Below are positions 54,001-61,075 of a stretch of DNA of 64,000 nt, piece after piece (the stretch's first letter is position 1; each line of letters starts with the position of its first letter). Below the pieces are notes generated by a model, which saw only the letters and a list, made by a program, of their open reading frames with translations, did no database searches and was not told the DNA's origin. The stretch comes from Pseudomonas fluorescens (GTDB taxonomy: Bacteria; Pseudomonadota; Gammaproteobacteria; Pseudomonadales; Pseudomonadaceae). The translations under genes and the position numbers were made by a program. The stretch spans positions 4,527,001-4,591,000 of the forward strand of contig NZ_CP015637.1 in assembly GCF_001708445.1 (NCBI RefSeq), written 5' to 3'.

Positions 54001-54281
54001 TGGGGCACACCCTGCAGCATGATCGCTATATCGCGGGGATAGTGGTCGTGCAGGACAAGCTTTCCGGGCTCTGCGTGGTCTACTGGCCCGATGCGCCCCA
54101 CGGCTTGGCGCTCACTGAGTACAGCAGCCTGCAAGTGGCTCAGGATGAACTCAATCGCATCGGTGCCTTGCCCGATAACGTCAAGGCACTCTCGCGGCAG
54201 GTCGCCCCCGGTTGGGCATTCGAGGCGATCACCCATTATCCGGAGGCGGTTGGCGAGCGCGCTGTGGGGCCGCGCACTTGA
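51081..54281 (+). CDS. Large toxin-like protein (dermonecrotic-toxin/DUF6543-like), 5' part of a frameshifted gene
   Basis: Open frame of 1066 residues with a Ser/Pro-rich N-terminus, no signal peptide and mostly helical composition. I recognise the style of the giant Pseudomonas proteins annotated as dermonecrotic toxin N-terminal domain, especially near LALHNLDPLAPWTQWRLD and RLVSSLDIGGQYDALIN. The segment GALPDNVKALSRQVAPGWAF normally leads on within one chain, but here the frame ends at TGA 54279-54281, and the natural continuation is found in another frame just downstream. The intact product would be about 1750 residues. Family naming is from memory and not searched. Confidence 0.7.
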   Translation: MTSSTDHPSAAPPSSSPSVADDSDAPQAIRERLTRRINAHPHPSRLINQIGLADRRCTELTQELARLIGRSPKVLTVIRAELRKAFGMDPDSLLFTESKRPSEPRKVDSLTDRALMLLALPVVMANVNQFTALSVKGDPGCRLPYTPLEALQRVNALRLFERLDHAVSEYWGTLAQGSWLTRQERWVELQKTLFADRAFMARQLEELSSAGMALVQALIDAPAAEARERAGGEWASVKVSQLMWPGTPAVAMPGALHLYREGEASDTPHVIYLPGTARNFYEAPSFLALQCDLLALNRSLFHDLWHCLPLSRRKTLYRPADLSPATGFTRGLEVRDDALAHGAQALLAGQWSNELGCAVKVYFAHVFSDVRSQPPPLDAVLFFAQVESARRQLVGAARLGVIGDQLLKWDQQRRREEIMFTGVAPGLPMRTVEQQVKRYEKGLVALLAADDPCAETPAYLEIMSQVGRLNVHTHVLKTLMQSARHRLLELAFWAERPHGKGTARRVSLFMQAQTEALRCEAQLLHGLKLISAAHRDLVVEVVAQPLATKRPGSDTRVLSIAVGSEPDAFYPLHNVWVMTTAAAVRVPARQHPVVLYAFGVEGGIQAFAGLDALTRSLKTSLSSPDGSVLWGTVERDKRSDLRGHAARETLAVRYLEIPGKPALASLKKLLGSYSRLHNSNEDITRIFSEVTDPGLSRSLLMVELEDQLSIPLNNLLSRALANVELLRKAVSEAKKLPTWLARASRAQRKKFQHLERVYLGSTFAFHDRIEHYLPDLNTFARQALIDRLRQDGFSPLPDIDEPLIELPDDVRGSFCGWSSTCTVGDRNIVLTPTTTRTTFSLLQLALHNLDPLAPWTQWRLDRARYLQADWKQQLNAGYLIRLVSSLDIGGQYDALINRAFYPLIGPGRTLSEGRIPALLNRALRAGVEHHLFSAIQRGLTANAQNLFIAAMAAITPQDLWKSPYQLQLHVVHVVGHTLQHDRYIAGIVVVQDKLSGLCVVYWPDAPHGLALTEYSSLQVAQDELNRIGALPDNVKALSRQVAPGWAFEAITHYPEAVGERAVGPRT

Positions 54282-56320
54282 TTGTCGCGCCGGCTTTTTT
54301 CTTCATGAAAGGGGTCTGGAAAGGTATCGGCTTTGTTCGCTCATTCAAGATCAAGCATTTGGAGCCGACGCCGCTGCCGGAAGAAATTGAAAAACTGATC
54401 CTCGAGCAGATCGCTTGCGAGCCGCGGGAATGGTTGGCGATCGTCGGAACATCCCACAGCAACGCCCAGGCATTGCTCTACCGTGCCAGCCTGCTTGACC
54501 TGCAGCGCCGGACGCAGGCGGCGAGTCAATCCGGCAAGGCGCTGCAAGACTATCGAATTCGGCGCCTTGGTGAGCAGGGCGATACCCGTGCGCGGGCGTT
54601 GGTGGCGTTTTTCTCTCCGGCCTTCGGGGTGTTGAACGAAGCCTATGAGTTGTTGCTTTCGGCACGGCGTTATCACCGTTCTGGCGACCCTCGGGATGCC
54701 GTCGAAGTCGGTTTCAGGAGCGCCTATCTGGCGATTGACCTGTTGATGAGCTTTATCCCCGGCCCCAAGAGCACCGGCATGGCGCGCCCCGCGCTGGGTA
54801 ATGGGCTGAGAAAAATACACCGCTTGCGCATGACACCGTATGACGGGCTTTCACGCCCGGAACCGCCCAAGGTGACCCAACTCAAAGCCCTGGAACGCTT
54901 CAAAGCCAAGGGTGTGCCCGAGGGCGCGGTGGCGCTTAAAGGGCCTGGGGCGTCCGGCGTCTACGTGAAAAACGGCGAGCTCTTCGTGGCGGATGAAACC
55001 CACCATTACCCACTTTACCGGCGCGACAACGAACGGGTATTGCGCCTGAAAAACCAGCAGGCGCCGGGGCAGGACGAACTGATTATCAACGTCCACCAAC
55101 CTGGGGAGTGGTTACTGGGCGCTGATGCGCCCCAGCCGGTGGCGGGGACGAGTACCGCTGGGCTTGACCCCTGGCGTGCGCCAATGCCGGTAGTGTCGGA
55201 TTGGCGGCCAACCAGTGTGCGCGCAGCGACAGAACATCGTATTTACCAGTCACCCGCCACAGCCAACGAATGGTTCGATTGGAGGGTTCAGGTTCCTCTC
55301 GAGCAGATGTCTGCCGCCACGGAGTTCGGGACGTTTCATGTGAGCCAGGACGCCCGAGGGTTTTCCTACGACGCTATCTACATCGGGGCGCAATATGACA
55401 CGCCGACCGTGTCGGGGATCGGGTATTACCGGTTGCTTCATGAGGGTAGCAATGCGCCAAGGAGCGGTATTGCGTTTATTGTCCCGGACGAGCCGCTGGT
55501 TTCACGCGCCTACGTGGATATCGAACGTTGGACAAGCACTGCGCCAGGCGAACAGCCGATACCGGTATCGCGCAATGCGACGGGTGACTGGCAAGTGCAT
55601 ACGCGTTTGTTCGACCGGCCGTTGGAGCACTATGTCGGCACGGCCTTCCCCACCATGACCCTGCACAGCCAGAGAATGGCAGCCAGAAGGCTGATCGAGT
55701 TGGCCGACACTGCCTACTCGGTCTCGACCACTCACCTGCTCAATATCCGGGCGACGCTGGACAATTGGCTGGCCTCCAATGCCAGGGGCTCGAGCCAGAC
55801 CGATGACTTGCTGAGAATGTTACGCCGCACCGAACGAGCGCACGGATCAATCCGCATCGGTAACGAGAGTAACGCGCCGGGCTTCACTCGCGTCGACTTC
55901 AGGGCTCCCCACTTGGATCCTGTGTTGCGATATAGCGGTCCAGGGAGAACGGCTCAGCGCAACACTGCACAACGCGCCGCCATCCGGAATGTCCTGGAGC
56001 AGCAGGGCTTCAACGTGTATGACGTCGAGGTAAGAAGAAACAGGTACCTGAGCAATGAATTTATCGCGACGCACCGTTCTTCCGCGTCAGGCAATGTGTA
56101 CTACATCAGCGCCCTGTGGGTTGAGCGAGCCAGTGTTCAGTTGAAAGAAAGGCTGACCGATCACTGGTTGAATGTCGCCATCAGAGCCAACCCGGGTTCG
56201 CTTCCCGTTGTGAGTGTCCAGCGCGCCATGCAGGAAAATCGATTGGTCCGGATCGTGGCAGGTATTCAATGGCCTGTCTTTCAGGCGGATCCACCCAGTG
56301 TTTATTTTGTGAAGGTGTGA
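54212..56320 (+). CDS. 3' part of the toxin-like gene, in a shifted frame
   Basis: The open frame continues the preceding protein: after about 54275 it reads HLIVAPAFFFMKGVWKG and then IEKLILEQIACEPREWLAIV. There is no ribosome site before the first ATG (54305), so it is unlikely to be a separate gene. Changing frame by one base between 54212 and 54279 joins the two parts. It has a hydrophobic patch (LAIDLLMSFIPG) and a C-terminal region of about 400 residues I do not recognise (FGTFHVSQDARGFSYDAIYIG; RRNRYLSNEFIATHRSS), which may be the effector domain. No candidate immunity gene follows. Confidence 0.65.
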   Translation: MGIRGDHPLSGGGWRARCGAAHLIVAPAFFFMKGVWKGIGFVRSFKIKHLEPTPLPEEIEKLILEQIACEPREWLAIVGTSHSNAQALLYRASLLDLQRRTQAASQSGKALQDYRIRRLGEQGDTRARALVAFFSPAFGVLNEAYELLLSARRYHRSGDPRDAVEVGFRSAYLAIDLLMSFIPGPKSTGMARPALGNGLRKIHRLRMTPYDGLSRPEPPKVTQLKALERFKAKGVPEGAVALKGPGASGVYVKNGELFVADETHHYPLYRRDNERVLRLKNQQAPGQDELIINVHQPGEWLLGADAPQPVAGTSTAGLDPWRAPMPVVSDWRPTSVRAATEHRIYQSPATANEWFDWRVQVPLEQMSAATEFGTFHVSQDARGFSYDAIYIGAQYDTPTVSGIGYYRLLHEGSNAPRSGIAFIVPDEPLVSRAYVDIERWTSTAPGEQPIPVSRNATGDWQVHTRLFDRPLEHYVGTAFPTMTLHSQRMAARRLIELADTAYSVSTTHLLNIRATLDNWLASNARGSSQTDDLLRMLRRTERAHGSIRIGNESNAPGFTRVDFRAPHLDPVLRYSGPGRTAQRNTAQRAAIRNVLEQQGFNVYDVEVRRNRYLSNEFIATHRSSASGNVYYISALWVERASVQLKERLTDHWLNVAIRANPGSLPVVSVQRAMQENRLVRIVAGIQWPVFQADPPSVYFVKV

Positions 56321-56375
56321 GCGCCTCGCCGCGATCGACTCGACAGTGTGCAGGCTGAAGCGTCTGCCAGTGACT

Positions 56376-57002
56376 TCATCGACTCAACAGAGACGCTGCC
56401 CCGGCCCCGCTGAATAATACGGCGCTGACGCGGTTGAACCCGACCTGGCCCTTGCCGCTGCGCAGGTAGCGTGCCGCTCCCTGTGCGCCGAGCCCGTAGG
56501 TCAACTTGCACAGCAGGTCGAGCACCGTCCAGGTGGCGATCATGACCAGCAGTTGCGGCAGGAAGGATTGCCCGCTGTCGAGAAACTGTGGCAGGAAGGC
56601 GGCAAAGAACAGAATGTCCTTGGGGTTGCTGGCGCCCAGTACAAACGCGCGGCCAAACAAGCTGCGAAAACGCGGCGTGGCGATGGCCTGTGGTACGTGC
56701 ACGGCGAGGCTCGGCTGGCGCGATTGCTGCCAGCTTTGCCAGGCGAGGTAGAACAGGTACAGCGCGCCGAGCAGTTTCAATACCCCGAACAGTTGCTCAC
56801 TGGCCAGCAGCAGGGCGCCCAGCCCCAGTGCCGATGCACTCAAAAGGCAGACCGAGGCAAACACGCCACCCAGGAATGCGGGGTACGAACCGCGCAGACC
56901 ATAGTTGAGGCTGTTACTGATCATGAGCAAGGACAGTGGGCCGGGGATCAGGATCACGATCAATGCAGCGCCGCTGAACAGCAGCCAGGTTTCCAGGGTC
57001 AT
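56376..57002 (-). CDS. LysE/RhtB family translocator
   Basis: Inner-membrane exporter of 208 residues with about five to six helices. The N-terminal ALIVILIPGPLSLLMISNSL and GASNPKDILFFAAFLPQF are LysE/RhtB signatures. AAGGAG lies six bases before the ATG. It follows the NCS2 permease gene by 13 bases on the same strand and may be co-transcribed. The substrate is probably an amino acid or related metabolite. Confidence 0.88.
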   Translation of the reverse strand: MTLETWLLFSGAALIVILIPGPLSLLMISNSLNYGLRGSYPAFLGGVFASVCLLSASALGLGALLLASEQLFGVLKLLGALYLFYLAWQSWQQSRQPSLAVHVPQAIATPRFRSLFGRAFVLGASNPKDILFFAAFLPQFLDSGQSFLPQLLVMIATWTVLDLLCKLTYGLGAQGAARYLRSGKGQVGFNRVSAVLFSGAGAASLLSR

Positions 57003-57015
57003 GCCTTACTCCTTT

Positions 57016-58374
57016 TTATAGAAATATGAATTTAGCGATGAAAATCGCGCACAGCACCCACAGGCTGAGGGAAATTTCGCGGTACTTGCCGGTACCTGCT
57101 TTCAGCGCCACATAGGTGATAAAGCCCAGGGCGATACCGTCGGCGACCGAGAAGGTCAGCGGCATCATGATCGCGGTCACGATTGCCGGGATGCTGTCGG
57201 TGGCTTCATCCCAATGGATATGGGCCATGCTCGCCATCATCAGCATCGCCACATAAATCAGTGCACCGGCCGTCGCATAGGCCGGGATCATGCCGGCCAG
57301 CGGTGCGAAAAACATCGCCGTCACAAACAGCACGCCCACGGTCACGGCGGTCAGCCCGGTGCGACCACCGGCCGCGACGCCGGCAGCGCTTTCCACATAG
57401 CTGGTCACCGGCGGCACGCCGACCATGGCGCCAAACACGCTGGAGGCACTGTCGGCCTTCAGCGCCCTGGACAGGTTATGGATCTTGCCATCGTCGCCCA
57501 CCAGCCCGGCGCGTTGTGCCACGCCCATCAGTGTACCTGCGGTGTCGAACATGTGCACAAAAAGGAAAGCAAATACCACGCTGATCATGCTGATATTGAA
57601 TACACCTTTGATGTCCATGGCCATCCAGGTCGGTGCCAGGCTCGGTGGGGTGGAGAGAATGCCGTTGTAGTGCACCAGGCCCAGGCCCCAGCCGGCCAGG
57701 GTCACGGCGATGATGCTGATCAGGATCGCGCCAAACACGCGGTGATAGCTGAGGATCGCGATCAATAGAAAACAGATGGCCGCCAGCAGCGGGGCGGGTT
57801 CGTGCAGGGACCCGAGTTTGATCAGGGTGGCGGGGCTATCGACGATGATGCCCGCGGTTTTCAGGCCGATCACCCCGAGAAACAGCCCGACACCGGCGCC
57901 CATGGCATGGCGCAGGCTGACCGGGATGCTGTTGAGCAGCCATTCACGCACGCGCGACAGTGTCAGGAGCATGAACAGCACGCCAGAGATGAATACCGCA
58001 CCCAGTGCAGTCTGCCAGGTGTAGCCCATGGTGCCGACCACGGTGTAGGTGAAAAACGCATTCAAGCCCATGCCCGGCGCCAGGCCCACCGGCCAGTTGG
58101 CATACAGGCCCATCAACAGGCACCCCAGGGCGGCGGCGATGCAGGTGGCGACGAACGCCGCACCGTGGTCGATACCGGCGTCGGCCATGATGTTCGGGTT
58201 GACGAAGATGATGTAGGCCATGGTGATGAAGGTGGTGAGGCCGGCGATCAGCTCGGTCTTCACTGTGGTGCCATGCAAGCGCAGTTTGAACAGGCGTTCG
58301 AGCCAGCCGTGGTTCGTGTGGGTGAGGTTCGGCGGGGCGAGGTCCAGCGGGGCTTCGGATTTGCGGCTATCCAC
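57016..58374 (-). CDS. NCS2-family purine permease (AzgA/PbuG type)
   Basis: Purine-base permease of 452 residues with about twelve helices. Key segments are GLTTFITMAYIIFVNP, PVGLAPGMGLNAFFTYTVV and MFDTAGTLMGVAQRAGL, as in the AzgA/PbuG branch that carries adenine, guanine or hypoxanthine. A GTG start at 58374 is preceded by GAGGAG. The TTGTATACAA operator 112 bases upstream ties it to the urate-degradation genes at 47.7-50.9 kb. Confidence 0.9.
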   Translation of the reverse strand: MDSRKSEAPLDLAPPNLTHTNHGWLERLFKLRLHGTTVKTELIAGLTTFITMAYIIFVNPNIMADAGIDHGAAFVATCIAAALGCLLMGLYANWPVGLAPGMGLNAFFTYTVVGTMGYTWQTALGAVFISGVLFMLLTLSRVREWLLNSIPVSLRHAMGAGVGLFLGVIGLKTAGIIVDSPATLIKLGSLHEPAPLLAAICFLLIAILSYHRVFGAILISIIAVTLAGWGLGLVHYNGILSTPPSLAPTWMAMDIKGVFNISMISVVFAFLFVHMFDTAGTLMGVAQRAGLVGDDGKIHNLSRALKADSASSVFGAMVGVPPVTSYVESAAGVAAGGRTGLTAVTVGVLFVTAMFFAPLAGMIPAYATAGALIYVAMLMMASMAHIHWDEATDSIPAIVTAIMMPLTFSVADGIALGFITYVALKAGTGKYREISLSLWVLCAIFIAKFIFL

Positions 58375-58485
58375 AGCGAGTACTCCTCAAGCATTTTATT
58401 GTTATGTCCAGCGCGCACGCGCTGTGAGGTACTGGCGGGTTTGTTGACCAATAGGTCAGGAACTCGCACGAAGCGAATTATGCTT

Positions 58486-58495
58486 TTGTATACAA
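58486..58495. promoter_or_regulatory. TTGTATACAA operator upstream of the purine permease gene
   Basis: Same perfect palindrome as at 50275, located 112 bases before the permease start in an A/T-rich stretch that should hold its promoter. Its recurrence before purine genes supports a common regulator, not encoded in this window as far as I can see. Confidence 0.55.
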
Positions 58496-58560
58496 AGAAA
58501 GCAAATAATGTTTTCTATTTCTTGTGCGAAATAGATGAAAGGCACATCCCGGTGGGGGTT

Positions 58561-58755
58561 GTGGCAAGCGGGCTGGCCTGTGGCGAGCGGGCGTGTTGTG
58601 GCGAGCGGGCTTGCCCCGCGTTGGGGCGCGAAGCGGCCCCATGGCAGGCGTGTGTTTTTAACTGACACACCGAGGTGTCTGGTTTTGGGGCCGCTTCGCA
58701 GCCCAACGCGGGGCAAGCCCGCTCGCCACAACAAGCCCGCTCGCCACAGTAATTC
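58561..58755. repeat. REPIN with expanded edges
   Basis: The inverted arms (58594-58640 and 58686-58732) enclose the spacer with TGTGTTTTTAACTGACACAC, nearly identical to the REPIN at 38.6 kb. Additional REP-edge pieces (GTGGCAAGCGGGCTGG, TGTGGCGAGCGGGCG, GCCCGCTCGCCACAGT, CCGCTTGCCACGG) stand outside both arms. Confidence 0.8.
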
Positions 58756-58770
58756 CGCTTGCCACGGCGA

Positions 58771-59205
58771 TCACGGCGGCCCTGCAAGGGCCTGGTTCAC
58801 CGCCAACCAGCCGGTTACCGCTTCTTCGCCTGCTTCGGCGAAGGCGCGCTGCAACAATTTCACCTGTTCGCGGCGCAGTGACTGCTCGAAACGCCGGCCG
58901 TCCTCGGTCAACGCCAGCAAGCGTTTACGCTTGTCGGCCTCGGACGCGACACTGTCCACCAAGTGCATTTCCTGCAATTGGCGCAACGGCATGTTCAGCG
59001 CCTGCTTGCTCACGCCCAGCAATTCCAGGAGTTCCTTCACGCTCAGGCCCGGGTAGCGCGCGATAAAAAACACGATGCGTTGGTGCACCCGGCTCAAGCC
59101 GCGGCGCTCGAGCATTTCGTCGGCCTTGGCGGTAAACGCCTGGTAGCCGAAGAAGAACGCTTCCATGGCGGCTTGCTGACTGTTCTGGTTTTTAAGGTCA
59201 AGCAT
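58771..59205 (-). CDS. MarR-family transcriptional regulator
   Basis: Winged-helix regulator of 144 residues. The recognition region LSVKELLELLGVSKQALNMPLRQL and the wing EADKRKRLLALTEDGRRF are clear. The ATG at 59205 begins MLDLKNQNSQQ; the frame extending further upstream overlaps the divergent promoter and is not needed. It is divergent from the aminotransferase-GST operon and probably controls it and itself through the repeats at 59207-59257. Confidence 0.9.
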   Translation of the reverse strand: MLDLKNQNSQQAAMEAFFFGYQAFTAKADEMLERRGLSRVHQRIVFFIARYPGLSVKELLELLGVSKQALNMPLRQLQEMHLVDSVASEADKRKRLLALTEDGRRFEQSLRREQVKLLQRAFAEAGEEAVTGWLAVNQALAGPP

Positions 59206-59206
59206 A

Positions 59207-59257
59207 TTGACGTATCTACTCAAGTCGTCGTAATTTCGGTCAACTAGTTTGACGTAT
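59207..59257. promoter_or_regulatory. TTGACGTAT direct repeats and GTCAA-N5-TTGAC palindrome
   Basis: TTGACGTAT occurs at 59207-59215 and 59249-59257, 42 bases apart (four helical turns). The second overlaps the inverted repeat GTCAACTAGTTTGAC (59239-59253). Lying between a MarR gene and its divergent neighbour, these are likely operator sites. Confidence 0.5.
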
Positions 59258-59286
59258 TTCCCACAGGCTTCGCTAGCGGTGACCTT

Positions 59287-60453
59287 ATGGCCTTCTCTGA
59301 ACGTGTTACGCGCCTCAAAAGCTCCTTGATTCGTGAAATCCTCGCGGCGGCCCAGCGCCCGGAAGTGATGTCGTTCGCCGGAGGCTTGCCCGCCGAAGCG
59401 ATGTTGCCGGCGTTGAACTGGGATGGCATGCCGCTGAATATCGGCCAGTACGGCATGAGCGAAGGCGAGCCGCAACTGCGTGAATTGCTCGCTGCCCAGG
59501 CCCGCGCCCTTGGCGTGCCGTGCCAGGCCAGCCAAGTGCTGGTGGTCAGCGGCTCCCAGCAGGCCCTGGACCTGGCGGCCAAGCTGTATATCGATAAAGG
59601 CACCCAGATCCTACTGGAAGGCCCGACCTACCTGGCCGCCTTGCAGATCTTCCAACTGTTCGGCGCCGAATGCCTCACCGTGCAACTGGAAACCGACGGC
59701 CCGAACCTGGCCGCCCTGCGTGCCAGCCTTGAACGCCATCGGCCGGCGTTCATTTACCTGATCCCGACGTTCCAGAACCCGTCGGCGGTGCGCTACAGCG
59801 AAGCCAAGCGCGAGGCTGTCGCGGCTTTGCTCGACGAGTTCGGCGTGACCCTGATCGAGGACGAACCCTACCGCGAGCTGACCTTCGATGGCGGCAGCGC
59901 GCAGCCCATTGCCGGCCGCCTGGAAAAGGCCAGCTGGATCTACACTGGAACGGTGTCCAAGACCTTGTTGCCCGGCCTGCGCGTCGGCTACCTGATCGCC
60001 AGCCCCGACCTGTTCCCGCATTTGCTCAAGCTCAAGCAATCGGCTGACCTGCACACCAACCGCGTCGGCCAGTGGCAAGCGATGCAGTGGTTGGGTACCG
60101 ACAACTATCAACAGCACCTGGTCGAGCTGCGCGGTTTTTATCGCGAGCGACGCGATGCTTTTCAGGCTGCATTGGCGCGTCACTTCAGCGAGTTGGCCGA
60201 CTGGCAAGTGCCCCAGGGCGGATTATTCTTCTGGCTGACCTTGAAACAGCCGCTCGATACCCGCACCTTGTTGGCTCCTGCACTCGATCAGGACGTCGCG
60301 TTCATGCCCGGTGAACCGTTCTTTTCCGAGCCGGACCAGCACCTGGGTTCACTGCGGCTCAATTTCAGCCATATCGACCCGTCCCGCCTGGACGAAGGTC
60401 TCAAGCGCCTGGCCGCAGTGGTCCGTCAAGCACAGCACGCGCAAGCGGCATAA
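59287..60453 (+). CDS. PLP-dependent aminotransferase, class I/II
   Basis: Fold-type I aminotransferase of 388 residues, resembling 2-aminoadipate/aromatic aminotransferases of the MocR-type catalytic branch but without the GntR domain. The PLP lysine is in TGTVSKTLLPGLRVGYL; IEDEPYRELTF carries the Asp-Tyr pair, and LRLNFSH the carboxylate-binding Arg. It starts 82 bases from the MarR gene and is followed ten bases later by the GST gene. The amino acid handled is unknown. Confidence 0.92.
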   Translation: MAFSERVTRLKSSLIREILAAAQRPEVMSFAGGLPAEAMLPALNWDGMPLNIGQYGMSEGEPQLRELLAAQARALGVPCQASQVLVVSGSQQALDLAAKLYIDKGTQILLEGPTYLAALQIFQLFGAECLTVQLETDGPNLAALRASLERHRPAFIYLIPTFQNPSAVRYSEAKREAVAALLDEFGVTLIEDEPYRELTFDGGSAQPIAGRLEKASWIYTGTVSKTLLPGLRVGYLIASPDLFPHLLKLKQSADLHTNRVGQWQAMQWLGTDNYQQHLVELRGFYRERRDAFQAALARHFSELADWQVPQGGLFFWLTLKQPLDTRTLLAPALDQDVAFMPGEPFFSEPDQHLGSLRLNFSHIDPSRLDEGLKRLAAVVRQAQHAQAA

Positions 60454-60463
60454 GGGGAGCCCC

Positions 60464-61066
60464 ATGTATAAGGTTTATGGCGATTACAAATCGGGCAACT
60501 GCTACAAGGTCAAATTGATGCTCAACCTGTTGGGCATCCCGTACCAGTGGGTGGATGTCGACATCCTCAACGGCGACACCGAGACCCCGGAATTCCTGGC
60601 CAAGAACCCCAACGGCAAGATCCCGGTGCTGGAACTCGAAGACGGCACCTGCCTGTGGGAATCCAACGCGATCCTCAACTTCCTGGCCGATGGCAGCCAG
60701 TTCCTGCCCACCGAGCCGCGCCTGCGCACGCAAGTGCTGCAATGGCAGTTCTTCGAACAGTACAGCCATGAGCCGTACATTGCGGTGGCGCGGTTTATCC
60801 AGCTTTACCTGGGGCTACCGGAAGATCGCCAGGAGGAATACAAGAAGCTGCACAAGGGTGGCTACAAGGCGCTCAAGGTCATGGAGCGCCAGTTGCAACT
60901 CACGCCCTACCTGGTCGGCGACCAGTTCTCCATTGCCGACGTGGCGTTGTATGCCTACACCCATGTGGCCGAGGAAGGCGGTTTTGATCTGGCGCCGTAC
61001 CCGGCCGTGCGGGCTTGGTTGGAGCGTGTGGCCAGCCATCCCAGACATATCGCGATGCTCGACTGA
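60464..61066 (+). CDS. Glutathione S-transferase family protein
   Basis: GST of 200 residues. The N-terminal thioredoxin-like domain has GDYKSGNCYKVKLMLNLL (active-site Ser/Cys area), NPNGKIPVLEL with the cis-Pro, and CLWESNAIL that binds the glutathione gamma-glutamyl group. The helical C-terminal domain has FSIADVALYAYTHVAEEGG. GGGGAG lies before the ATG at 60464. Co-transcription with the aminotransferase gene is likely from the ten-base gap. Confidence 0.92.
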   Translation: MYKVYGDYKSGNCYKVKLMLNLLGIPYQWVDVDILNGDTETPEFLAKNPNGKIPVLELEDGTCLWESNAILNFLADGSQFLPTEPRLRTQVLQWQFFEQYSHEPYIAVARFIQLYLGLPEDRQEEYKKLHKGGYKALKVMERQLQLTPYLVGDQFSIADVALYAYTHVAEEGGFDLAPYPAVRAWLERVASHPRHIAMLD

Positions 61067-61075
61067 CTGACGCGG

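Noticed and set aside
54262..54285. Programmed -1 frameshift in the toxin-like gene
   Set aside because: The G GGG CCG stretch would require mismatched re-pairing in the A site and no stimulatory hairpin is evident; a simple indel is more likely.
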